A DNA stretch of 64,000 nucleotides from Tetradesmus obliquus (Eukaryota > Chlorophyta > Chlorophyceae > Sphaeropleales > Scenedesmaceae). The translations under genes and the position numbers were made by a program. This document shows, one piece after another, positions 52,769 to 64,000 of this stretch. Below the pieces are notes generated by a model that was not told the DNA's origin, did no database searches, and saw only the letters and a list, made by a program, of their open reading frames with translations. The number at the start of each line of letters is the position of its first letter. The stretch's first letter is position 1. The stretch lies in contig CP126194.1 in the NCBI GenBank assembly GCA_030272155.1, positions 744,001-808,000 of the forward strand, given 5' to 3'.

Positions 52769-54586
52769 AGGATGATGCGTGTGTATGCAGATGGCGGGCG
52801 CGCCGGCTGCTGCAAGGGGTACACGACGGCAGCGTGCAAACTGCTGCAGCGTGTTTGCAGCAGGTTCCGGAGTGCTGCGGGAGTTTTTTTGCTAGCTGAC
52901 TGTTGGCGATGTTGTCTTATTATTATCAGTTTTGGTAGCGGTGCTATGCCTGTGTGTTTTGAGTTGTTGGTGTGGCTGCTGTTGTCTGGTAAAGGGCACA
53001 GCAGGGAGTGGCAGACAGCAGCTGCAGTGCCTGCAGCGCGGGCTGAAGCTGCAGCAGCGCATGTGGCTGCAAGCATGAGGTTTTGCTTGCTTCATGTGCT
53101 GCCCGAGTGGTATTATATCGCATGTTTGAGGGTGTTTTGTGTGATGAATGTGCATGCTAGAGTGTAGGCTGCATGGAGGGCTGGGGTGGTGATGAGGGTA
53201 GGTAGGCGGTTGTTTACATGCATGTTTTGAGCAGGCCGCTGCTGTGACCAGGCTGGCTGTACTAGCTGAAGGTGCTGCTGATCGGCAGGCCCTCATGAGG
53301 GCAATGTTGGCCAGGGTTGGGTTGCAACCCTTGGGTTTAAAGCGCGGTGGTGGTTGCTTTTTGTTTGATGACAGGGTGCAGGGGTGCACTGCATATCAAA
53401 GCATCCCAACTCCATAGTTTGACGTGGCTTTTGTGACCTGGTGGTTCCACTGTTAGTCAGGTTGGTCGACAGCTGCCTGCTGAGCGTACTGCGGGCCTGA
53501 CTCACTGGAGCCAATCTGTGCTTGCGCTCCTGTGTGTGCTGCGTCCCAATGTCGTTTTTGAGGGATCGTTGCTTGAGTGTGCAGCATGTCAGCACTGCTG
53601 TGTGCTGCTGCTTCTGGTGTACCAACAGGTGCAACACGCGACAGCAGCAGGGCCTACTGTGTTCTCCTAACATGCAGGCCTCAAGTGCTTGTTGTCCATG
53701 GTGGGCCGTGGCTGCCGCCGTTAACAGCTGCATCAATTCACGTTCTGGTGTATCCTGCGTTCTTTTGGCCTGTGCCTTTCTGCATGCGTCCTGAGCCAAT
53801 GCAAGCTCTTTACTGAGGCAAGGTTTGAAATTTTTCACAGTGTGTGCTGCTGCAGGCGTATTCGTGACCGCAGCGTTTCATGATGAGCTTAATGACTGTG
53901 TAGGAGTCTCCAACGCCCGTGCATTGTCAACTCTGCACTGTCTTTGGCGATGCTCGTGCAACGAACGGCAGCGCCCTGCAGGGTCACGACCAAGCTTCGC
54001 CCTGCACTGCACCCTAGAGGAACGTCCGGCAAACGGTAGAAACGCAATCGGTTCAGGAACAAAATTTTAACGTGATATTTGAAGTGTGTGTTTGCACTTG
54101 TAGGCTGCATCCTTTTGATGGTCACCCTCGCTCCCACCTCCGTGCGCACGCAGCGATCAAATGACAAGGCCATTCTATTGCGCTAGCTGCGGTCACATAA
54201 ACAATGGAAATGGTTTACGTGCACCGAGAGCGCCTATATTCGCGAACAGGCTCTGTAGTGACGGGAGTTACATCTTGCCCCTTGACAATTGAACACCTCG
54301 CTGCCCTGACACCCGCCATAACTATACAGATCACTCAACGTACCATTCTTGGGTAACTGGAAGCTGCGCGAGCTTGTCAGACAATCGGTCTCTCACCTCA
54401 CAAGTCCGGATTTTGCCGTCTACAGCACGTGGGAATCAAAGCAGTGACTACTACACGCCTTGTGTGGTCTAAAAAACTATTAAGACGGTACAACAGGCCC
54501 GGCACCCTGGCTCCAGCGACGGGTGACCCTGTACATCACCGCGAACGTAGCGACCTGGCAGCCTTAAGCAGCTGGTTACCAGCACA
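52769..54586. other. 3'UTR and intergenic spacer
   Basis: No recognisable gene on either strand. The 54070-54480 part is AT-richer than the surroundings and probably contains the promoter of the LPMO gene that starts at 54587. Confidence 0.45.
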
Positions 54587-54987
54587 ATGGGGCTGCGGAT
54601 TGCAGCAACGGCGTGCCTGGTGCTGCTGGTGCTGCTTGCCTGCGTCGGGCACACAAGCAGCCATGGCTTGGTGAGTCCGGTCACCCGGCAACGATTCTTG
54701 CAAAGAGCGAGGGCACGCACATGCTCCAAACTTTACTAGCATTATGCGTATGCCATTCATGCTCTTGGATGCCGTCAGCAAGGCACATCTCAGAGAGCAT
54801 CAATCATTCTGTGCTGCACTGCAGGTGGTCAAACCCATCTCCAGGAATTACATGGCCTTCTTATACGATCCCATGAACATTCGGTCATGGAACCCTTCTG
54901 AATGCAATGGAGGCGGTGAGTCCAGCTGATTGGTAGCACAGCTGCACCTCCTGGCCCAGTTATCAAGCATTCTGGCGCAGCAGCAGA

Positions 54988-55031
<44 letters not shown>

Positions 55032-55396
55032 CAAGCAAGCATCCACAGCAACGCAAGCAGCAGCACGCTGACCCTTACAACATCTGTAGCTGGTGAACTG
55101 CAGTGCCACGTTGTGTCAAGGTATGGCCGCCTTCCTGCATGCTGGCCCCACAGCATGCTCAAGGGTCTCTGCTGCCACGCTGTGCACCAGCTGCCAAGCA
55201 GTTGTGCAAAGAGTTGCAGAAAGCACACTTGGCAACAGCACAACGCAAACAACAATGGCTGAAGCAGTGGTTGCAGCCAGACACCTACCCATCAGCACCA
55301 TGCCACCTCCCATAGAGTACACAAAGCCGTGCACAACGTGGCAGTACACTCCATCACTCCCCTAGTAACATGTGGGTAGCCTGCCTCAACTGCATA

Positions 55397-55428
<32 letters not shown>

Positions 55429-56811
55429 AGGCCCTAAGGCAGTGAGTGACAATCACAAGCTAGTGTGGCCTGAGGGCAAGTTTGACCTGTGCGGGGAGCC
55501 AGCCAACAAGAACCCAAAGCGCTGGAACTACCCGAGGACACCAGCAGGTGTGTACGCCACATCAGCAGCAGCAGCAGCAGCAAGACAGCGGCACTGTGCA
55601 GCCCAACAAACAGCACAGCAGACATATGCAACTGGGCTCCCAAGCGTGGCAGGTGTTGCAGCTCCTGCTGCATGGAAGCTGCTTTGTGTGAGCTGGCCAG
55701 CAGCTGCACCTGCAACCAGGCCTTCCAGTGACCAGCGGCTGCTGGCTTAGGGCTTGTAACTTGCCTAGTTTGAAGACACAAACAGCAGCTGAGGTATGTG
55801 CTGGCTGCCATGCATTGCTGCAGAAACGTATGTGGCAGGGCAGGCCCTGCCAGTGCACCAGGCCATCACAGCCAACCACGAAGGCAGGATGATCATGCGG
55901 CTGTGCCCGCTGAATGCAACATCGGCAAACTACAAGGAGCTGTGCCAGATACTTCCCAGGTGGGCTGTCTGACAGCTGCAGCACCCAGCTGATTGTGGTG
56001 ACTGTCGAAGCAGTGACCATGACGATGCGATGCAAGACAGTAGAGCAACAGGCACAGCAGCAGCAGCAGTGAAGCAGCCAGGTCAGCACTCAGCCTCATA
56101 TGTGCTTCCTGTGCGCCGCAGGTTTGGCTGCAAGGGCGACCACTGCATCCACTGGACGCTGCCGCCTGGCCAGGGCCTGGACAAAAAGAAGCGGCCGCTG
56201 ATCCCTGCATACCAGCACCGCAGCTTCTCCTGGTATGTGTTCCAGAGCAGCGACGACTTCAATGACGTGCCGACCTACGTGGTCAACTACAAGCTGCCGG
56301 ACGGCTTCACCTGCGAGCACTGCATCCTGCACTGGTGAGATATGTTAATCGAGAGTGACACTGTGAAGAATGCTGTGTGGCCGACGACGCAGCACACAGC
56401 ACGTAATGCACAACACCTAGGCATGGGTGGCACAGCAACTGCATGTTTCTTGTGGGGTTTCATCAACATTACTTATGACGATATGCAGCTGTCTGGCAGG
56501 CCGTTGAGCAGGCAAGCTGCCAGCAGACAGATTTTGCATGTTTGCCTCCCTGCGCAGCCTGGCAACTTGAGCTCTAGCTTCTTGATGCAGCGCAACCTCA
56601 CCTCATTTCTGAAGATCAATCTCGCCTGTGCTGTGCCGGCTGCAGGTACTGGCTGACGGGCAACACCTGCAACCCCAGCTGCGACAGGTCAGACCCACTG
56701 TACCCCAACTGTGACAGGAAGCGCATGGGCTACTGCGGCGAGAGCAGCAAGCCAGACAAATACCCCGAGGAGTTCTGGTCCTGCAGCGACATCAAGATCG
56801 TTGCAAAGTAA
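54587..56811 (+). CDS. Secreted lytic polysaccharide monooxygenase, AA15-like, 268 aa
   Basis: Copper enzyme that oxidatively cleaves chitin or cellulose outside the cell. Six exons (54587-54670, 54825-54915, 55431-55547, 55824-55959, 56122-56334, 56646-56811) agree in phase. Residues 1-25 are a signal peptide (MGLRIAATACLVLLVLLACV) ending before His26, which would be the N-terminal copper-ligating histidine; His22 is the alternative. The second brace histidine is His116 in ITANHEGRMIMRLCP. The end has the family's disulfide-rich pattern: FTCEHCILHWYWLTGNTCNP, CDRSDPLYPNCDRKR and WSCSDIKI. The length is normal for a single-domain enzyme without a binding module. Substrate cannot be read from the sequence. 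An ~11-residue internal duplication (NPSCDRSD/YPNCDRKR) is visible in the last exon. Confidence 0.85.
54989..55034. repeat. CAG microsatellite in LPMO intron 2
   Basis: A CAG run with CAA interruptions in the intron between 54915 and 55431. The same intron ends with a CTG run (55400-55430) that directly forms the pyrimidine tract and acceptor of the next exon. Confidence 0.85.
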
Positions 56812-59800
56812 AAGTTTCAATCTGTTGCTGTGCATCTGCTCAGGTTTTTCTCACTGCAGTGTGATGGTCGTGCAGCAAGGGGCACGGCCGCCGGTACGGC
56901 AGCTGCGTGGTGTGTTTGTGTGTGCGTGTGGGTGTGGCCGCGGCGGGGCTAGCTGCTGCAGCCATGTTGCAAATTGCATGACAGTGTTGTGTGTGTGTGC
57001 AGTGTTGTCTTCTTTTCTTCTTGTTCTTCTGGCATGGATGATGTGTGTTGATGCGGTAGCTTGCGCGTCTTGATGATCGCGCGCGAGCTGTTGCGCTGCA
57101 CACAGCAGCCAATCCCCAGCACTTGAGACAGCAGGTTTCCGGCATGCAGGTGTGTAGTGGTAACAGCAATGCTGTTGTGCAGGGGTTTCTGAGGGTGTGC
57201 ATGGTATCCCTCAGGGGAATCGATCTGAGGGGTGCAGTGTACAACAACTCAGTGGCACTTGTGGCAGGATGGCTGGCTGAAGAAGCAACATTGCAGTCAC
57301 TCAACAATTGTTACCAGTCCGCGTAATTGTCACTTGGTGTCACTAAACACTTGTTACAGCTGGCTTAACTTCACTCAGGCAGGAGGGGGTTCGGCAGCAG
57401 GCTGGATTGCGCCAGGCGTGCTCTTGGCTTGCTTGGCGTGCACGCGTGTTATGACCTACCCCGCTGCTTTGCTTTTGAGTTGATCTGCACTGTGTGTGCT
57501 GTTATTGGAAGCTAGCATGTGGTTAGCATACACGCACCTAGCAGCTAGCTCGGCATTGCTGCGGTTGGTGTTGCTGCTGCGCAGTGTGGCTGCTGCTGTG
57601 CAAGGTGCATTACTCTTGCACAGTCATGCCTGCCGGCAGCCAATGCATGCTCAGGGAAGCTGCAGCTGCTGCCATGCTGCTGCCTCGCACCCTGGTCACA
57701 AAGGGCGCACAGGCTTGCAAGGGCTGTGCTACCATGCGGGCACATACTGCATTGTCCCTTGACATTGCTGGTTGGTTGCACATACAATGCTCAGTCTGAA
57801 GAAGCAGCTCCTGGTTCTTTACTTGTTGACATGCCGCAGCGTGATCTGCAAGCAGCCGTTGCTGTTCAATGCACCAGGCTCTGCTAAGCTGCTGTAAAGC
57901 AGCAGAAAAGCAGGGCAACCTCTGTCTACCTTGCTGTCACAAGCAATGCACCTCTGGCATGGAGTGCGCTGCTCGTACCCATCATGTGCAGGAGGCGCTT
58001 CTGTGTGTGGTTGCTGGTGTTGCAGAGTCCAGAGTACTGTCCAGCTGGATCGTGTCAGGCTGCAGCGGCCATCACCGAAATGGTTGCTGGTGCAGCTGCA
58101 TCCGTGCCCTTTGTCAGATAGCGGCTTCTGGTTGCCGTTGCTGCTGTGCACAGCAGTATCGTCCAGATACGCAGATGCAAGGCTGAGGTGTACTGGTTTC
58201 CTCCGGCGGTTGATTTCATGTAGCAGCTATGTGGTGTGCTGTGGGTTCAGTGGCAGCACTGCACAGAAGGCGCAGCACTGCTTCCCAGCACACACCACAT
58301 CTCTTTACAAGGCTCCTGTCATTTTATGGTTTAACTTTGACCAAGGAGGCACGGCCTCTGGCCTGCATATTGAGAGCGGCTGTGTGTAGTTTGCGAGTGA
58401 CCTGGCCTGCTTGTTGACACGTGTTGTACCTGCCTGTTAGTTTTGTATGTGTTGCTTGCGTAGTTTAGTTTGTTGTCATAGCCCTCTGCTAGTTGTTGTA
58501 TTAGTCATCAGTGGCGACATTGGGGAACACAAGTTTTGTATGTGTTGCTTGCGTAGTTTAGTTTGTTGTCATAGCCCTCTGCTAGTTGTTGTATTAGTCA
58601 TCAGTGGCGACATTGGGGAACACACATGTTGTAGTAACTCTGATAGCACTCGGCCAATGTTGAGCTCGCATGTACTGCTGTTGCACCGCAGCCTGGTACC
58701 CTTATTTGGCCAGCAGCTGGCAGCAGCAGCAGCAGCAGCAGCAATAGCATGCTGGCTCTGCATTTGTGGCCTGCATATACTTTTGGAGTTGTGTCTGACT
58801 GTAGCAATAGCTTTCACACGGGTACATACTAGGCTGGGGGCGCCTTGCCTGCAACTCCTGATTGCTACAACAGCAGGCCAGCTGGCTTCCTGCTTACAGC
58901 TCTGGCAGCTGCTGTGGTGCAATCGGGTGCAAGCAGGTGACACATTACGACAGTATGGACCCTTGGGTACTGCGTACGGGGTTATGTTGCTGTACATGTG
59001 CTGCTGTAGATCAGTCTGGACACCTACTACATGTACTATCTGTTGCCTCTAGGTCTGTCTGACGTAGCAAGAAGCCTGAAGGTTTGCGTGGCCACAACTG
59101 TGTGGCATGCTGCCCCCTTGCTGCTATCTGTTGATGCTGCACATGCACTACCACGGGTTCTGTCATTTGCTGGGTACTCGTTGGCAGCCCTTACGCTGCA
59201 ACAAGTGACGGGCTTTGATGCACCATGTGAAAACAAGGTTGGCTGCTGTTGCTTGTGCCGTCTGCAGAAGCTAGCCCTGGTTCCTGGCTGGTTTGCTGAT
59301 GCAGAGTGGCCCAGCAACAGCAGAGTCAGTTACTGCGTGTGCACTGCTGCATGACCTGCCAGGCAATGCATTATACCTGGTGCATACTGAGCAGCATGCT
59401 GCTGCTGCTACAGCAGCAGCGGCAGCACCTGCTGCTGACCAATCCCATGCTCACAATGGGTGACACATACAGACCGACTGATCTGTCTGATCAGCACAGC
59501 AGTTTGGTGGCACCACCAGCTCAGGGCAGCCTTGGGTGACAAGGGGACAGCCTGACACACATGCATGTAGCTTTGCCTGCATGCATTGACGATGTACACA
59601 GCAGCTGCACACACCCATTTTGCCAGCGCATTGACGAGCAACGTGCCTGAGTGGTGATTGTGCATGTGTGCTCTGCGCCGACTGGGCGGATCAGAGCAGG
59701 TATACGACCATGTGCCAGTATGTTGAGTGCTGCATCGTAATGGTTGCTTTTGAGTACGCATTGCATGTGGCATTCCTTTGTGGGAAACACAAGCATGTCA

Positions 59801-60748
59801 GGTTATGGCACAACCAGTGCTTGCTCGTGGCACCTGCTGCATGTTATGCATTCTGTTGAGCTTTGTGACTTGGTTGTCCTGGGAACGTTTGAGATGCATC
59901 ACATTGCAGATGCTACGGCAACGACAGCCAGGTATCACAACCTCTGATTGGCGCAGCAGCAACTGTGGTGTTTGTGCGCAGGCGCCGCACAGTTTCTGCA
60001 TATGCATTGCAGGCAAGCAGATTGCCAATGCTGCTTGCAACCTTGGCCAACAGAACAGCAACGACCAGCTGGTGGATGCCTGTCACCATGGGTTACCCGT
60101 GGCCGGGCTTTGCATGGTACAGCTGGTTGTGGCTGCCTGTCATCGGAGCCGGGCGCTTCTCATTTGGAGCAATGGCATTGCTCTGATTGGCTGTCTTTGT
60201 TGGGCGTGTTGGGCCAGCTGCCTGGCACTTCATCATGGCGGGCCATGCCGTGATGAACTAGCATCCCCTTTATGATTGTGCAGGCTGTTTGTGTTGCTGG
60301 TCATAGTGCGTACATACTAGCTTACGTAGTAGGAGGTACTATAGTAGCACACTTCATGTAGCAAGTAGTTGATCCTAATAGGCATAGGATACATGGCGCT
60401 TACTTCCAACTCAACGTGTATGGTTATCACAGTTCAGACGTCAATGTAAACAAAAAACAACGCCTCGGGTTGTCAAAGCACCTTAGCTGGCTCAGCGTCC
60501 TACTCTAGCCATATGACTGACTCGGCAGAGCACATCATACGGACCAGAGCCATTCTGTTGGATTGGCTCAAGTTGCTGTATGGATTCACTTGCCGCCGGC
60601 ACAAGGTGCTCAGCACTGTGGGACCACAACCTCAGCACCGCTCCAATCAGCACCAACCATTGACTACACGTTGTGCTGCCAGGAACCGTAAACACCCAAT
60701 TCCTCTGCGCAAGCAACTCTGGTACCTCACACGCACACAGCACCGCAG
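56812..60748. other. Convergent intergenic region
   Basis: Nearly 4 kb between the LPMO and SFI1-like 3' ends. It has many T/G-rich chance frames but no family motif. It includes an exact 93-bp tandem duplication (58439-58624) and a short CAG run at 58722-58742. No RNA gene was recognised. Confidence 0.5.
58439..58624. repeat. Tandem duplication, 2 x 93 bp
   Basis: The segment beginning AGTTTTGTATGTGTTGCTTG at 58439 recurs at 58532, with apparently identical sequence through GGCGACATTGGGGAACACA. It lies in an intergenic region with no recognised exon, unlike the other tandem units in this window. Confidence 0.93.
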
Positions 60749-63700
60749 CTAATAGCCAGGCCTCCTGCCAGCGCTCCGCAGAGCAGCAGCGCCAGTCACA
60801 GCCGCCGCCGCGCTGCTGCTGCTGCTGCCAGCCCCAGCTGTTGTTGCCGCGCCGGCCTTCACTGCTGCCTCCAGCTGGTCTACCTGTGCCGGGCTGAGGC
60901 CAGACAGCGCCTGCAGCACCCGCTGCGTGGACATGGCTGGGCCTGCAGCCACACCACAGCAGTGCGGTGCAGCAGACGCTGATGCATCAAGCTGCCTTTC
61001 ACAACTAATGTCTGCACTCAACTACTGCATAGAATACCTGATACCTACACGTGCACTGCCTAATTGTTGAATCAGTCTTAGTTGGCATATCACAAATGAT
61101 GCAAGCATGGTGCCAGGGCTCTCTACAAAAGCTGCTGCCATGAAAACCTGGCTCACCTTGCACAGCAGCGCCACCTGGGCTCCTGGCTCCAGCTTCAACA
61201 CTCAACGTGCTGTGCAGCGACTCTGATCCATACTGTACATTGGCTGCGCCATCCCAGCTTGGCCTGCCTGCAGCTGCTGCCGCTGCCGCTGAGGGGCTGT
61301 ATGGGCTGCTGTGCCTGCCAGGCAGGCTGGCACCAGGCTTGGGGCTGCTGCTGCTGCTGCTGCCAGCTAGGGTGCCCCTCATGCTGGGTGTGGAGCTGCT
61401 GTAGCCGGCAGGCCGAGGCTTGCCGCTCACTGGCCGGCCTGCATTGCAAGCAGACCACATTACAGATGAGGCACTCCCTGTTGATGTGGGACTCTTTAGG
61501 GTTGGCTGACGCAGATGTTCAACATCAAAACCATAGTATGGTTTTACCCTCAGGGTGTTAACACAGGCTGTGCTGACGGTGCTCATGCCACTGGTACGGT
61601 GGCTGGCAGGGTCCAGCGGGGAAGGGTTGCAACAAGAATCGCCGCAATATGGCAATGTACATATGACACAGCAATGTCACATGCCCACATGGTGCACATA
61701 CAGTATCGCAGCAGCGCATATAAGCAGTCGCGTTTTACCCTTTGATGGAGGGCGTGTCAGCGTAGCAGGTGCACTCGCTGATGACACAGCCTGCACGCTC
61801 AGCTCCCCATCTGGGTAGACTTGCACACGATCCATAGACAGCTGCAGCAGCACGCCGACAACAACTTCGTGAGCTGTGAGTGATGATTGGAAAATAGATG
61901 GAGCAACTGGTCGAGGTTACTGCGCGCTTTTGCCATAACCTCTGCGAATGCTGCTGAGCCTGCTACAAATTACATGGTGACTTGAAGCATGTGCCGGCTG
62001 TGCACAATCTCCAGCTTTGCAAAGAAGATTTGGTTGCAAAAAACAAACCCTGAGTCAGCGCTTCATGCACAGCTAAACCAATGCACACAGAACCGCTGCC
62101 TTGCCTTGTCAATCTCGTACAGCAGTGCTGGGTCCTTGGCTGCCGTGCCGTTGTCGATCAGGTCCTGCTTCATGGCGCGCACCAGCGCGTTGAAGCTGCT
62201 GCCGCCCTTCACCAGCAGACGGTTGCGTGCCGGGCCCTGCGCCGCCACCAAACGTGCAGTTGCGCAGACCACAACACTAAGCAAGTTAGCGTGTATATAA
62301 TGACGCGCAAGCTTCAAGCGACGGTGCATGCATACTACGGCAAACCACTGCAGCAGGTCCACACCACCGCGTGCACCGCAGCCACTGCTGATCCAAGCAT
62401 CGCTCACCCCTACAGTCATCTTCTCCTTCAGCAGCCGCAGCTCGTCCGCCTGGCAGCCCTTGGCAGCAGCCACCGCCTCAAACTCGCGCCGCAGGCTGCT
62501 GATCAGCTTCAGCAGCGCGTCGCGCTCGCCGCGCATGACCTCGCCGGCTGAGACGAGTTCGGCCACGCGGCCGCGGCCCCACTCGCCGCTGTCAATGAGC
62601 CGCACAAAGCGCTCGTTGTCGCGGCGCAGCCGCTCGTTCTCGGCCTGCAGCTTGGCCAGCGACTCCTGCGGGCGGCAGCGGTGCGTGCAAGCACAAAGCG
62701 TACATTTCATGATTGTGCTAGCAGGCAGAACACAGTAGACCACACCATGCCGGTGACACATAAAGCAGCTGCTTGGAGCGCCACAGAAAGATGCACGTCA
62801 TGTTTCTGCGCATGAGTATGGACAGGTGACCGACGCTGCACGTTATCACTGTTGCTTCCATGCTGCCAAGTCAACCGCTGGTGTACATGCAGCACTGCAG
62901 AGCAGCAGATTCTAGCCAGACTGCCTCCTCCCATCACACCCCGCTGCTGCAGCAGTGGCCACACGCATGCAGCCCTGCCTCCCTACATTGGCTGCAGCCT
63001 TTCACTCTGCTCACCTCTGTGCCCTGCTTGGTGGCCAGTGTGGCCTCCAGCTTGGCCACCTGCGCCTCCTCAAGCCAGGCCATGAAGGCCGTGGCCAGCA
63101 TGCCGTGGCGCAGCTTGGCCAGCGCACGGCCCACCACCAGCCTGCTGCGCTGCTTCCACTCCACATAGTCCAGCCAGCCTGACAGCGCACGCGCCTGCAG
63201 CACACAAGCAGGCTTGTTAGCAAACAAAGCAAAGGATGATGCTGTGCTGCATCTGCCATGCTGCATGCGGTTGCACTGCAGGTTATTGCCGACCTAAACG
63301 ATTTGCACTGCAGCTATATCATGCTTCGCTGGATTGCTGCCTCCTACCCCCTGCAGCGCAATGCTGGCAGCAGCAGCAGCCGCATGCAGTCTCGGCCATA
63401 CCTTTGCTGGCTGCATCCAGCGGGCAGCAATCTTGCGCCTGGCCTTGGCTTGTGCTGCAGCATCCTGCCAGCTGCGCCACGCCCTGCTCTCCAGTGCCTG
63501 ATGCCACTGCTTGGCTGCTTTGATAAGCTTGATTTGCTTGGCTTGCTTGTCAACTGCGGGCAGTGGCATGCAGTGGGCACGCACACAGTACATGCAAGTA
63601 TGAACACATGCATCAGGCATGGGCTATTGTGCTCTGCTACACATGGCATCATATGAACCACAAGCATGACCAGGTGTTTTGTGCAGGAACATGACTGGTC

Positions 63701-64000
63701 AAGGTGGTCGACAGTTCACTCTACAGAGGCGACAAGAGCACTAGCTTTGGCAGCCGAGCACAACAGCAACTCATGCCCATGGTGTGCTGCTGTCAATGCT
63801 GCCCACCCACCTACAACCTCCTGCCAACTGTTCCATGCTGCAGCTAGCTCCAGCTGCTTGCAGCGCGCCACTACCTTCTGAGTCAGCACACGCCGCCGTG
63901 CAGCTGTCTCCACATGATCCACCCTGCAGAGGAAAGGTGGTGGCAGCACACATGTCAACATGCCAGCAGCACTTATATCATACGCTTGTTGACCAACATC
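60749..64000 (-). CDS. SFI1-like centrin-binding protein, C-terminal part; 5' end outside the window
   Basis: SFI1 proteins are long helices with Trp-containing repeats that bind centrin at centrosomes, basal bodies or spindle poles. Exons that fit in phase: 63923-63811, 63553-63402, 63194-63015, 62665-62408 and one starting at 62236. They encode ELAAAWNSWQEVVV, KAAKQWHQALESRAWRSWQD and MLATAFMAWLEEAQVAK, each with the A-x-x-x-W-x-x-W/A-F-x-x-W repeat signature, then a coiled coil (SLAKLQAENERLRRDNERFV, REFEAVAAAKG). Next come FNALVRAMKQDLIDNG, a Ser/Pro-rich part (61605-61158) and a C-terminal exon (60945-60749) with LQALSGLSPAQVDQLEAAVK and a stop. Joins between 62100 and 61605 are not resolved. 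The start is beyond position 64000. Confidence 0.75.

Overview
The window looks like nuclear DNA of a green alga (Chlorophyta, probably of the chlamydomonadalean/sphaeroplealean type). Genes are split into many short exons with GT-AG introns. CTG/CAG triplet runs are everywhere. The best-resolved proteins resemble plant/algal ones, including a chloroplast glutamyl endopeptidase and a twin-arginine thylakoid-type preprotein. No rRNA, tRNA or CRISPR was seen.

Layout, left to right: DNA primase small subunit (minus, runs off the left edge; exons to 1486). Divergent from it is a complete 19-exon S9D glutamyl endopeptidase (plus, 2214-13426, 959 aa), including a 3.3-kb intron full of repeats. A BTB(T1-type)-Kelch protein (minus, 16684-20028, 428 aa) is convergent with the endopeptidase and divergent from a 16-exon DNA ligase I (plus, 20638-29238, 973 aa). 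A decayed F-box-like/LRR pseudogene follows (30272-32203), then a 5'-truncated non-LTR retrotransposon (33404 to about 35137) and a truncated ABCG-type transporter relic (minus, 35634-37498). Next come an mRNA-capping RNA triphosphatase with a long Gln/Ser-rich tail (plus, 39611-43883), an Ala/Pro-rich Tat-targeted probable thylakoid protein (45829-48878), an unrecognised helical protein (50578-52768), a secreted AA15-like lytic polysaccharide monooxygenase (54587-56811) and the 3' part of an SFI1-like centrin-binding protein (minus, 60749-64000, off the right edge). Exon models for the endopeptidase, ligase, BTB-Kelch, triphosphatase, Tat protein and LPMO were checked by hand: exon lengths and phases sum to intact frames.

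The most striking observation cuts across genes. At least ten introns, exon edges or 3'UTRs carry tandem partial copies of the adjacent exon edge. Each copy contains the splice acceptor plus the first 15-90 nt of the exon, or the last part of an exon plus its donor. Acceptor-type copies always lie upstream of the functional exon and donor-type copies downstream, so the coding frame is never hit. Copy numbers run from 1 to 6 decoys and periods from 42 to about 145 bp, with about 105-110 bp recurring in three loci. This appears in the endopeptidase, BTB-Kelch, ligase, ABCG, triphosphatase (twice) and unknown-protein genes. Two terminal exons also have degenerate 3'-end copies in the 3'UTR. I see no mention in my knowledge of such a systematic pattern. 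It could reflect a local duplication mechanism seeded at TGCAG splice acceptors, a source of decoy splicing, or in part an assembly artefact.

Functionally the window mixes replication and cell-cycle genes (primase, ligase I, SFI1-like), RNA capping, plastid proteolysis and thylakoid proteins, and a secreted polysaccharide oxidase. There is no operon-like logic, as expected for a eukaryotic chromosome.
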